Positions 34,943 through 48,203 of a DNA stretch of 64,000 bases are shown here, piece after piece (position 1 is the first letter of the stretch; every line of letters starts with the position of its first letter). Where the stretch lies: the NCBI RefSeq assembly GCF_000090795.2, contig NW_003546257.1:463393-527392 (forward strand). The letters run 5' to 3'. Made by a program: the position numbers and the translations under genes. The notes below the pieces were generated by a model. That model was not told the DNA's origin. It saw nothing but the letters and a program-made list of their open reading frames with translations, and did no database searches. This DNA is from Amphimedon queenslandica. Its lineage: Eukaryota; Porifera; Demospongiae; Haplosclerida; Niphatidae.

Positions 34943-36645
34943 ATGGAAAGGAGAAAGGTTCTTGTATTATGGCATGAAGGCTGCACTCCAGCTAGTCTCC
35001 AACCTGTACTAACTAGTATACGGGAGGAATGGGCGGAGAGGGACGGAGGAGCTGATATAATGCTGGAACATGTTGATAGACTAAAATCAGGTGAAGAAGG
35101 CATAGCTTAGCTAGCCCTCATATTCTTTCTTTTGCAGCTGAGTATTCCGTATCAACGTTTGATTATGCATTATTGGGTTCAATCCCTCCAACAGTGTATG
35201 TTCATGGCAGTGACCTTTTAGAGGAAGTCTCACGTGTTTTAAAAACATCAGCCGGTATCAGTATAAAAGAACCGATCGTTAAAGACGGTATGTAGTACTC
35301 ACTTGCTTTTTGCAGTTTTTTTACCTTTTTAATCGAATGCCTGCATGTTGCAATAACCACACCCACTTAATTGGCATAATTATTGTACAGTGAATTTTTT
35401 ATCTCCTCCATTTTATCTTTAGGATGTTCCTCTTCTTCTTTCCGTACTTTCAGTCAGTTGTCATTGTCTCTGAGATTGGCTGGTTTTATCGAACCGCTCA
35501 AGGTTTTAAAAGTGTCTGTTAATCGTATCATTTACACGTATTCTTATTTTTAAAAGGTTTCCAGCACACCTCCATCAGATGAAGCAGGCCTGATAGACGA
35601 GCTAAGCAAGACTGGAATTAACGTCGACAATGTTTTGATTGCTACGGTAACCCAAATGAATAAAATGCATCATGTATATAATATTGTGTTAATAATTATT
35701 ATTTTTAATTTAATTTCAGTAATGATAGTGTCATACATGTATACGCATTATCGGAGATTGTTTGTAAAACTTGTTGTCGTTATGTATGTTTATGTTTACT
35801 CGTTTCAGTATCATTTTTGTATTTCCCAAGAAGAAGTCTGTATACTATATTCTGTTGAATCTTCATTAATTATCTTCTTCTCATTCGTTAAGGTTCAAGC
35901 TAAGAAACCTTCCTATCAGTTAGGAGCCAGTGCTCCCATTAATCTCGGAGGAACTTCTAACTATACCGCACCTTTACGGCCCGGCCCTTCTCGTAACAAT
36001 GAGTCAGCAAAAATATGGACACTGGCAGCAAATGACATGCTGGATGATGATGTGGTTAGTTTTAATTAATTAGTTGGGTGTGGCTTGATTATATCTCTTG
36101 TAGGATTTGATGGATTCTGATACTTTATTGAATGAAGAGGATTTTTTAAGACCGGATCCTTCAAGCCTGAAAAGTGAGCAAAAGAATAAGAGAAATGTCA
36201 GAGAAATTAGATAGAGGATATAAGATGACCACATGTGTATTATCAAGAGTACATGTAGTTACATAACAATGAATAATAATACATTCTTATTAACACATGA
36301 ATAGGTTCATGTGGTCCATCTAGTGGTAAAAGAAAGGCTTGTAAGAACTGGTATGCCATATATATTGTACTTCATTTAACTGATTGAGATCATTCCATAG
36401 CTCTTGTGGTTTAGCCGATGAGTTACTTGATCCTTCAAAGCCAGCTGTAAAGAAAACCGTGACCTCATCTTGTGGCAGTGTAAGAGAGAGGGGTTTAATA
36501 CAAGCAGTAATCTTTTGTCTCTCTTTCTCAGTGTTACCTAGGTGATGCATTCAGGTGTGCTAGCTGTCCTTATCTTGGTATGCCCGCCTTTAAACCAGGA
36601 CAAGAGATTAAATTATCAGATCGCCAACTCAACGTTGATCAGTGA
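34943..36645 (+). CDS. CIAPIN1: CIAPIN1/anamorsin (Dre2), cytosolic Fe-S assembly protein
   Basis: Anamorsin takes electrons from NDOR1 and serves the cytosolic iron-sulfur cluster pathway. About nine small exons: [14 protein letters not shown] and a methyltransferase-like N-domain (34943-35640), linker with [12 protein letters not shown] (35893-36055), then two cluster-binding Cys groups. The first is [17 protein letters not shown], fitting the CX(n)CX2CXC motif; the second is [20 protein letters not shown], the twin CX2C motif, with Ser where most species have Asn. The end is [19 protein letters not shown]. All Cys ligands are present. The start is chosen at 34943 because the upstream in-frame Met (34883) would add a stretch unlike the family. 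Confidence 0.95.
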
Positions 36646-37034
36646 TTAATAATATATAAACGTTCATTTGTCATCGATTTATTTTCCTGCAGCTCTGTAC
36701 CAACTGCTGTCCTGCTATAAATTATTGACTAGTTGTAATACGAAATGTATCTGTGCCTGTGATTTTTAAAACTATATATTCATAATTCTGTTAATTTGTA
36801 AAATGTCCACCACAGCTGCTGTTTCTGTGTCACTGTCACGTGTACATGCATTGTCATCTTTTGCTGACTGGGCACTTCCATTATGAGCTTTCGGCGCCTG
36901 TCGCTGAGGGGAAGTCCCGCCCATGATCCAGTAATGGTGCCTGCTTTTTGCACATAAACCTCTCCTTTATTCTTTAAACTGAAGAGTTCTTTGTAGCTGT
37001 CACATAGTAAAAGTTACATTATTTTCCTCTCAAT
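36646..37034 (+). promoter_or_regulatory. Upstream region of the RNF213-like gene, with a kappaB-type site
   Basis: The interval from the CIAPIN1 stop to the RNF213-like start is 389 bases. GGGAAGTCCC at 36909-36918 fits the NF-kappaB consensus GGGRNNYYCC exactly, about 117 bases upstream of the start codon. The start itself is in good context (AATATGGCGG). The same stretch is open on the minus strand (36780-37013), so the motif could also be chance. Confidence 0.4.
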
Positions 37035-40000
37035 ATGGCGGAGGGTCCTAGGGGGCCCGTGGCTGATCAGCAGCAGCAGCAGCAACCTGTTGACGATAAC
37101 AATGAAGATATTGACTCTCCTCGTGTGTCTCTGAAATCAGTTAGAAATGGTGCGTTGATCCCTCTCTTATGGTTGCTCCTCTTGTCACATATTTATATGT
37201 ACATGTTTTTACAATGTCCTATATTTATATGAGTTGTTTTTCAACTTTTCCTCCATTTTCTATTATGTATTTCTCTCCTCTCCTATTGCTCCAGGTCTTC
37301 AGCTAAGACAGTCAAACAGTGACACTGTACTAAAGTACTATACCTACAGTATGGCTTGTCCCTATATCACTGGACAGCCCAAACGTGTTGACTGGCGTCT
37401 ATTGTCTTTATTTCACGTCGAGAGTGAGCACATAAGAGTCCATGATCTAAGAGAAGGTGATGACCTCAAGGAGGCCATTGAGGCTTACCGGTCTGCACAT
37501 GCAATGGCTGTCATTATAATTAACAATGAGGAGAGCCAGATTCTTTCTAAGAAGTTCTCTTCTTTGCTGGAAGGTTTCAATAATTACCTCATTGCTGTCT
37601 TGAGTGCTAGCGAAGGCTCTTCACTCTACGAGTTCTTTAATGATGAGCATGAGATTCATGCCAAGTATGTTCCTGAGTGAATGTGTATTTACAATTCGGA
37701 TTGATAGTGACTACCCTACCCTACTAGTACTATAATATAAACTATGTACTTGTACTGTATATAAACTATGTCCTTGTAAAATAAACCTTCATTTAGTGTT
37801 GCTATAGTAGTAAAATAAACAAGGAAATACTCTTTACTAATATACAGCAGTGCAGACTGATTTATGTCACATTTTCATGCTCTTGTTACTATTGTGCTCC
37901 AGCCTTTGACCACTGAGGTATTTATAGTAACATTATTCGACGATGTCATAGTGTTTCTAAACATAGCACTCTGCAGTTTGAGTGTTTTGATTTTGATTGA
38001 ATTTTCGAATAAACCTGTTCTCACACATCAAGTGCCTTACATGCTAACATTATGTTATTATTGTTATGTATTGCATTGACAATCCTTGTTTTCCTTTTGG
38101 ACATAGACTGGAAGTTAAGAGCGTCGAGTCAGTCGCTCCATCTGAAGTTATTAGCCTCCCGAGCAGTGAAGAAGATGGAGATACAGCAATAATATCAGGG
38201 ATGGACTCCAGCATACGAAATGCAAGTAAAAGTGACCTACCCAGCAAAGGTATGTCAGTTAGGAATTCAGTGTTTAAAAGTAGTAACTTAGAATTCTTTG
38301 TGACATAAGCTTCCAGCATTAATAATAAAGTGCTTTGGCTTGTTATTAGTATCAGTATTAGCTTACTGAGAGAATCAAATGAGCCATAACTCTAAATTTT
38401 GATCTCAGAATTAGTTGAAACTTTCTTCGTAGTCTAAGGACATCAATATGTATCTGAAAATGTAATAAAAATCAGGGGTGATTTCGGAGCCATTTTTTGG
38501 AAAAAACCATGGGCTATAGTACAGGGAATTTTTCAGAAATTGGCTCATTTTTAAAATGGCCATAACTTGAAAATTTCTTGTCGGAATCAGCTCAAACTTT
38601 CTACACAGCATAAGTACATCAATATGTATCAGAAAATGTAATAAAAATTGGGGGTGATTTCGGAGCCATTTTTTAGATAAACCATGGGCTATAGTTCATT
38701 GTTTTTAGGAGCGATTTTTGCACATTAGCAAGTGCAAATGTATGCACTATACTCTTACAATACAACACATGCACAGTACAGTGTGTATCTATGATAACTG
38801 TTATTGAGGATTTGATAGCTGTTGAATGTTTTAATGTTCAATTGTTGTTGTACATGCAGCGAGTGTGTGTAGTAGTAATAGTGTGGGATGGTACTAACGG
38901 AGTTTATAGTCTGTAGATATGCTACATTATTAATACTATTAATGTAACATGATAGAGTGAGAAATTTCTCATTAAAAAGCTAAAAAAACTTTTAAAAATA
39001 AAGAGCTAATAGCTACTGTACTTCACTTATTCACAATCATTGTTTATAAATTTCTTAATCTATAATGTAGGTGTTTTTGGAAAGATTTTTGGGACTAATA
39101 AACAGAGTTTTGACATTAAGGGAGAGATAAGGAAGCTAGTTCTCGAAGGTGAAGTGATGAAGTGCATCACTTATGAGGCTGGCACATTCACACTAGTGAT
39201 GTCCTCCTTCTCACAGTATGAGAAATCAGTGAGTATATAGTTAACATAATAGACTGCATTTATAAGATGTACATTGTACATGTGCTTGTTTTATTTTTCA
39301 TTTCTTTGTTTAGCCTAAACCAGATAGCAGTCAGATCAACAGTTTGATTAAGAATGTATTTCTTCTTTACTTTGAACAACCTTTTCCTACCGAGTTTCCA
39401 TTCCTCCTGATACTTGCATATCGCTTTAAAAAGTATGTTTTATTGGATTTTTCATTGTCAATGAGGGAATTTTACATTCAAAGTATAACGTAAATTATTT
39501 TCTTTCAATTTTAGATTTCGTTTACTTTATGATTGTGACGAGTTGGGCCCTTTTATTACGAAATGTATTGATGCATTTGAAGCTCTCTCACCTGCAAGAA
39601 TTGCAGACACTTTGCTTCATTTTTTTGACTTGTAAGCAACAGAGCTATTTGACATATTACCCTTCTTCTTTCTCTTCCCTCCCTCTCTCTCTCTCTCAGG
39701 AAAGACTTTGACATCATGTTTGGTTCTGATGAAGCCAATACCAGTGTCTTCAACCTCTTAGCCACAGCATGTAGAGAACTCATGAGTATCTCGACTCAAA
39801 TTAAAAGATCTTCCCGCCAATCTCCTACCACTCCAGGGAGCAGATTCATATCAACAAGAATGATATGGAGTGAGTGATTGATGAAGACTATATAGGGATA
39901 TATTCATTTTATTGTCTTGTTTTGTTATAGTAATTGTTCACTTGAAGTGTCTCAGTGAAAAAGGATTGGCTAAAAAGTCAGACATTGATATCTGGCAAAC

Positions 40001-43000
40001 TCACCTCCTGAGGGTAAGCCCCTCTCATTTTCTCATTAATTAATTTATTCTGTTCTTTAGCAACAAATAGCTCAGCATGTTGTCCTTACTAAGGAAGTCA
40101 TTGATGAATTTAAGGTAGGCCTTTATTTTTCCAAAAAGCTTCAACTACCAGAAGAACTGTGCCTTACCACACATGACATGACCAACTTTGTAGCAAATGA
40201 ATATTACATTAGACCACTAGCAGCTGTGAGGTAAGGACAATGGTATAGAGTGAGTGATAATTTTAGGGAGAATGTACATGTACCATTATACCATACATAC
40301 AGGACTCCTGACACATGTGATGCATGTTAGAATGAATTGACCAAGAAATGAATTAGTAACTTACCATATATTTTCTATTTGTAGGGACTTCTACATGAGC
40401 CTTGAGAGTAATGTTAGAAGTGATCGTGAGCTCCTGGTTCATGTTATGATCAATTTGAGATCTATCTATACTCCTTTTTTACGCAATCCTGACCAGAGAC
40501 AGGTGGTTAAAGCAAGTCAACAAGAAACACTAATGGGAGTGATAGAAGAGGTAATAGCTAGTTCACTTTGAATTGTGTGTAGTACTAATTTTAGCCAATT
40601 TAGCAAGAGATCTTTAAAATGCTAAATTAAAGTGATATACATGTATGTAAAGAACTTTAAAACAATAAATATAAGTTTTCAAACACCTAAATCTACACTG
40701 TACATGTACTTCATATTGTTATACTCTCTCTCTTTCTCTCTCCCCCCTCTCTCTCTCCCTCTCTCTCTCTCTCTCTTCCCCCCCCTTCTCTCTCTCAGGG
40801 TATATCATTTCTTGATGGTATGAGGGATATCTGGTACAACAGACAATGGAACAAAGGCGAACAGCACAAAGACTTTAGGATTGAGATCCTTATGTGGCTA
40901 AAACTCCTCCTTTCTGTCGTAAAACTCACCGATCCTAACACCCCCTCACTCCTAAAGAAATTCCTTGGTGTGAAGCGGAACAGTATTGTGACAGATGCAG
41001 AGTTTCGTAAAAGTGTTACAGATCAAATTTTAAATGATGCTAGGAAAAATTTTCACATTCTTTCTATTCAGCAGTTCTTTGTATTGTACAAGTCATTTCG
41101 TATCTGGCCTCTTAATGTAAATGAATATAATTGTAATTATTATTATTATTGTGTTGTGTTGTGTTGTTTGTAAAACTATACAGTGCATGCTGTATGGGGC
41201 GTAACACCTGAGAACAGCATATGTAGGGCAAAGATCACCTTTTTCTATTTTTTAGTTTCTTCACGAGTTTCTTAATCAATATCGTATACCGGCTAATGTT
41301 AGGATAAATGATGCTACTTGGTCCGAATTCTTTAATGTTGTCCTTGACCGGTAAGATATACACATGTACATTGTGTCTTCTATATGAAGTTTTACTATCC
41401 TTTTTTATTCCATTTTCTTTCATTTCTTTAGCATGAGAAGTGAAGAATCTCAGAGCTACTTGTTTTCTTTCATCACTAAAATTGCTGAGAAGTACAAAGA
41501 CAGTGAACGTGCCAAGGACTTTATCCCAGAGCTCATTCAACTTGAAGTTCCTCAGCTCTTTGCTGCTCCTCGTCCCTCCTCTCCATTAGAGGGAGAGGGA
41601 CATGAAGAGACTAGTGTTGGTCAGCAGTTTAAGGATTTCTTGATGTCTTATATTCAGAGGAACAACTTACGGGGTGTTATAATGTCACAGCTCCAAATAC
41701 TTATAACTCATATTACTGATAAGAAAGATAACGTCAACTTCCAGTGGATCATACTGGGGGTTTTACAGTCGGTGAGTTTACTAATAATATACTGAATTCA
41801 TATCTAATGTATTGCATAGTTGAGAATTTTATGAAATATACTGTGCATTATTTTTTTCCAGGTGGTGGTTCCGGAGTTAAAATTACTAGAAGGTTCTGAT
41901 AATGAGCACATTCGCTCAGTTCTTCCTGTTTCTGTGAACCTCCTAGTCCAGAGTCCTTCCTGGTTTGGAGCACTCTCTCCTCGTCAGAAATTCTGTTGGG
42001 GTGTGGTCTCAACAACTTGCAGTAAACTAGTTGTTACGGCTAATAACTTTGATTGGGTGAATAATCAAACAGTCATACAACATCTTGGCATAATCTATAA
42101 CACATATTGTAATTCTCGTAAACTCTATGGTAGCAACTGCCTCCTGTCTGAGAACACTCCTGAAGAAATAGCCACTTGTCCTTGGGAGGACGTTAAGAAG
42201 TACTTCCAATGGGTTAGGAGAGTACAGGATATTTTACACTTCTGGCAGGGGAAGTTTACCTCTGGCAGTATCAATTTTGATGAGCTAATGTCTTACGCTA
42301 GTAACAGTGTGGCATTGAATGCTCTGGGTAGAGCAGTGTGTGCTGGTTCCTGTATTATGGAGATGGACAGCGTGACACAAGTTAAGGACACTTACCGTTA
42401 TAATTTTGAGCAGTTGAATCTTTATTTATTGCGTTATGTACCTGGTCATCCTGAAGTTAAATACTGCACTCTTCCTTCTTTACTGAGTAAGTATGGTGTG
42501 GCTATACCTCCTGGTATTCAAGACTCCATTGCTAAGCATGTTATTTTTCCTGGTGATCGCTCAGCACCAAACAAGCTAAAGTTGGTTAATATAATTCCTG
42601 CACCACACAATAGGATATTTGAGCCAGGCCATGATGTAACTTTAAATTTGACTCAAGACTTTACTCTCTCCGGCCTACAGAATCTCATTGAAGATTTAGC
42701 TAATTTTCTTGACCCACTGATTATATCTCTTGACATGTTGGTTTTCTTTCACCTCCATCAAAGTGAAATGTTTGAGAAACATTTACTGAAGCAACTTCAG
42801 AGCATCATAGAACCTCCCAGTTCCTTAGCCAAGTCCCTCAAGCCACCAGCTGGAGGGTTCTCTCTAGTACCCTCACTGATGCCTTCAGTGACGTTTGCTA
42901 GAAAAGAGACAAGTGATAAAATATATAAAGGAATTCCAATGACAACATTTAAATCAGCTTTAGAAGGAGTGAGGGACTTACTACTGAAGATAGTGGAAGG

Positions 43001-46000
43001 TACGGCTACATACTCCGATATAACAGCGGAGGGAGCCATCAAACTGGAAACCATCAACACAGAGAAAGAGTTTTCAACTCTACGCACTTTCTCTGAGACG
43101 ATGAATCGCGATAATTTAGGGCTTGATGGTGTCAGGTCAATGCTTGAACTCTTCCAGTTCACTTATCACATTCAAACAATTGATGCTGTTTTTGAACAGT
43201 ACGGACTAGAGAACTGTAGATCAGACCCGACACTCAAAGAATTACTGAAGATAATGGAAGAACTGAGACCCGAAGGCTCACGAGCTAAACTGACACCTCT
43301 TGAAGCTATGGAGAAAATGAGCTTTATAAAGAAGTCCCTTTGTCTACAGAATGCCACGAGTTACGAGTGTCTCAATCTCTTCCCAGCTGTAGCTAACAGT
43401 GCTGCCTTCTACCAGTTCATACGTGACAAACAGTTTGTGGGTCAAAGAGGAAACGCTTTATTTCACGAGCAGTACCAGTTGATCACGGCACAGCTGCAAC
43501 ACGAGGAGTATGATGAAAACGTTCTTAACCATCTTCGTGTCGCCTTTGAGTGCCTCTCTCCTTTTATGGAGTCCGATATTAGTTTTAATGAGCTGATGAG
43601 TCGTGTGTCTCGTCTTGATGCAACTCACGGACTCAAGCAGCTAGAGACTGTGAACGAGAATATAACACTCATTAGGCTCTGGTTCTCAAGAGCTGAGGTA
43701 AGGGAATCCATTGTACATGTGTAATAGATTTGAATGAGGGAATGTACTGGTAAAAGATGGAGTCACCAGCTCTTATTTAATCTCTTTTCTCTCTCCTCCT
43801 CCCCCTCTCTCTCTCTTTTATTTTTAATAAGACTTTAATGTTCTTGATTAATTCATTACTCTTATTTTTTTAGGGTGATACTATTGAGAATGTCGCCAAT
43901 GAGCTCGATAACATTATCTCAACTGGTTTATACCAGTTCTTTTTATCAGGCCACCACTCCTCACCACAGATATACCTGCTCTACAAGACGCAGCAGAAGA
44001 TAAGTCAAACCCAGGCCCTCCGGTCCCAGAACAGGCTAGCCCCACCACAGACCCAGCTGGAAGATAGCGACAAGTTAAGTGATAGCGAGATTGATAAACT
44101 TGGTGGTGCTGATTTCACAACATTACCCACAGTGTTCCCATCTCCTCAGCCGCAGACCTTTGGAGGGAACCCACTCCTGGCCCAGCGTGATCCTAATGCT
44201 CCTTTCTCTAATATAACGATGGGCGGAGTCGATCAGAGGTGGTCTAACGAACAGATTTCTGATTTTGTGAGAAAACTAGGTTTCCTTGATGCCGAGAAGG
44301 AGGGTGGTGGTAAGATCAAGTTGTTCCTTCATTTGAACACAGTAAGGATAGCATACTAATGAATGCTGTCAGATTTTTATTGTAATTTCTTTATTTTAAT
44401 CTTTTCACATTAATTTTTTCTCTTTTTTTTAGACTGCTAACAAGCTAATGGATCTCTACATTAAGTTGTATGAGTTAGGTCATCCTGACTATCAGGAGTA
44501 TAAGTCTTTGCCTTTTCTACTGTGTTCAGTCCCAGTGTCTCAAGCTGATAAAATGGTAAGTTATTATTGAATGAAAAGGGACTTTAAATGTATGTACATC
44601 TTCTCTTCTTAAGGTACAAGAGACTGAAGACATATTAAAAGAATGGACGGAGAAGGTTGTTGCTTTACGTCAGCAGTACACATGGTTGCTCTTCTTCTCA
44701 GTCCCTAAGCTATTGAAGCTCCATGATCTATTGATAAATGACTCCATTGATATCAGTGCTATTGTACACTCCATCTCTTTCCTTTTTGAGAATGCAGTTC
44801 ATGTCAGGAATTGCTTGGAACCAGTCATACAGGTTTGCTATACTGGTTTGGTGGGATATGCATGTATATTATTATTACCATGCTGCTGCTGTACTATTTT
44901 AATAATTCAAATGTGCATTTTGTACATTTTAACTTCATTTCTCCTTCTCTTATAGAATGCTCTTGTTCCTCTTTGTAATGGTGAAGACCACTCCCCAATG
45001 CATACGCTGGGGAAGTTTCTTGAGACAGTTTGTACGTCACCCGAACTGAGTACTTTCCTCCTCAAGCAGAGGAGCAGTCGCAAGGGAAGTGTCTCAGTTC
45101 CAAGGACAATGTCGTTCTCCATTGCTTCACCAGCTGGCTCAGGTATTGAAGATGTAGTTAAATTATGTCATTTTTGTAATCTATTTTTTGCAATTATTTC
45201 AAATCTCATGGCATCAAAGCTTTGTGATTTGTGTGTTTATTAAATTTACTAGAGTATACTAACTAGATTACTGAGTTATACTGATAATATTGTTACTATT
45301 TTTAGCGTCGGCCTTGGCCCTCCATCAGTTACACTATTGTCCTGGTTACTCTCATGCCCAGCTGCTTCGTCTCATTACTGAGCTTTATGAAGGAGTCCCT
45401 GAACCTTTTGAAGTCTTTCGCTGCTCGTCTTCAACAAAACAAGAAGAACTGAACCTTTTTACCGAGAGACTACGACACCATTCACTGACTTACCTGATAC
45501 TTGAAGTTAATAAACTTCTGTTTAAACTACAGGAGGTGAGGGGAGGGGCTGAGAAAAGACTGTAACGTGTACTTGTACTTGTATGTCTAATCACTGTACT
45601 TGTTCTTATGTATTTCGTTTGTATTAGTTGTTGATGGATCTACCAAGACGACCGCCAGCTAAAGGTTGTGACAAATCAATTGTTCATTTTATCGAAACGG
45701 CTCCGTCAGTTTTAAGGGAAGTACCATGGATCACTACCAGAGAATATAAGGTAGAGTTTGAAATACCAACCAATACTGCACTGGTATAATATAATGTGTT
45801 ATCTCTTTGTTCTAACAGAAGGATGGGTTGAAGCTATCATTTGAAGCAGCTGCCAAACAGTGTAAGAAGAAGATAATCCGCTCTCAAGACTTCAGCTGCA
45901 TACAATTAGTAGCTGGTCACGCTGGAGATGGTAAAACTCATCACATTCGGAAGCAATTGTCCCGATGTCCGGAATCACTGACCATAGCGGTCAATGAGGC

Positions 46001-48142
46001 CTTCACTCCTCTGTCAGCCATAAACAAGCTATCAATACTCTCTTGCTCTTGTGTTGGGTCAGCCATTTTCTTTAACTTTACCCTAATGCCTTACAATACT
46101 GAGGACTCTCAGGACGACAGTGAAAGGGATCACCTCAAGACCCTGGTTGAAACCATCAGCTGGTTCTTCTTTGATCTACTTGTCCTTGGCTATGTTGAAG
46201 ATACCAATACAGGTGCTTCGTTTCGCATACCAGGAGGACTTGAATGGGCCATTTACATTGAGGTACCTTCTCTTGGCCCTAATTCTACACCGGAAGAGTC
46301 TCTACATTTATTTTGTAATGCTTTGCCGACCCTTGGCTTGTTGGGGACTCCTCATTGCATCCATCACGCCACTCCTTATGCTGTTGATGCTGATGTACAG
46401 CTGGTCTGTAAGTACCTCAGGGCCTTCAAGGCTCACAGGAACAGCCAACCTGGAATCAATAAACTATACAAAGAGCGTAAGTTGCATGTACATGTATTAT
46501 CACAGTATGATATAATATGATATATAGTATGATATATAATGCACTTACTCTCTTAGCCATTTTTGACGAAATATTTATTGTGTGTTTCATATTTTTGAGT
46601 AACTTAAAAAATTCATAAAAATCCAGACTTGATTGGAATCACTTCAAACTTGCTACACATGTATGTGTATCAGAAAAATTATCAAAATTGAAGGGACTTT
46701 GGCCCAATTTTAGGGCAATTTTACCTTTATTCTAATGAGAAGTATCCATTGCCTCTTCCTTTTTTTCTGACTATAGCTCCACCTGGTTATCCTGCCAATT
46801 TACCTAATCCAATTGTAAAATTCAGTTTGGATGAGGACCTTTCTCCTGATGAGTGTCACTCACTTCTCACTGAGTATATGCCTGACCACATTCAGATGAC
46901 TAAAATGACACAAAAACTATTCATCATGTAAGTACATGTACATGTATAAAAGCTATACTGGTGCTACTTGTATATGCATTATTCATCATTATTATTTTTT
47001 TTTATAGGTACATGAAAAGAAGGTGTGCTTTTCTTGATACATTCCCAGCATTTAATTTCAACACTGGTGTGGGTGAGCCACTCAAGGATGGCTCAGGCAG
47101 ACACACTAATACTAAAGAGTTGGGGTCAACCCTGATGGTGACAATGCTGGAGGAAGTGACCAATTTCTGTCACCCTGCGATACAGCAGGACTGGTCCAAG
47201 AAACCACATCAGCAGGTAAAGGGTTGTATTGTTGAATGTAAGAAACTTATTATATATTTTGTCCTCCTTTTCAAAGTATGCATGTACACGTACCTGTGAG
47301 CTTTAAAGCTAGCAGCATCAGTTTTTTGTTTCAGCTTTGAATTGTGAAAGGATGGATTGGACGAGTGATTCATCCAATTCCAAAAATTTTATCTTTGACT
47401 AGAGAATGAATGAATCCTCTAGAGAATCCTCATTTTTCATGAGGCTATCATGGGTTGTACCAACCACAATAAAGCATAAATTATATTGCAACTTTGCTAG
47501 TATAATTTGTAATTACTGTAAAGTCTCATACTTTGTGTCAAATATTTTGACACTTTGACGTGATTCTTGCCTCTTCCTTTTCAGCTGATATACGATTTCC
47601 GTGATGGTGGAAGCAGCTTTGGGCTCCTCTCACTTAATCTGGAGAACCTTCCAGAAGAGAACAAGAGGAGATATCGTAACATTGGATTTGAGCTACACCC
47701 AACAGCGTATGCTAAAAACACTGTTATTATTATTATTGTTGTTGTTGTTCTTTCTCCTATTCTTTCAATACATAAACACACATACACGTACATTAGTAAA
47801 TTACAAGAGCGAGGTATCTTAGATCAATATCTATCAAGAGCACTTGGTCTTCCAGCTGAAGAAGGCAATCGACTCTCAGCCATTGATGAAGCACAGTACG
47901 TCCTAACCCTGGACTACACAATTAAGATGCTGAATATTAATGAGCGCTACGAGTGCGGGGTACCAGTGATCATAAAGGGAGAGACTGGAGTGGGTAAGAC
48001 TGCTCTAGTGGACATGTTGAGTAGATTATGGAGCAACGCATTACTATATCAGTGGAACAAGGAGAGAGGGATCATCTTTGACAGTATCAGAGATTTATTA
48101 GGTAAAGTAATTCTATTACATGTATATTCATTGTTGTTGTTG

Positions 48143-48203
<61 letters not shown>

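Noticed and set aside
37035-37680. A separate two-exon gene ending at 37680
   Set aside because: A GTATGT donor 14 bases before the stop joins in frame to 38106, so these exons are the start of the giant gene; the short form is kept only as a possible isoform.
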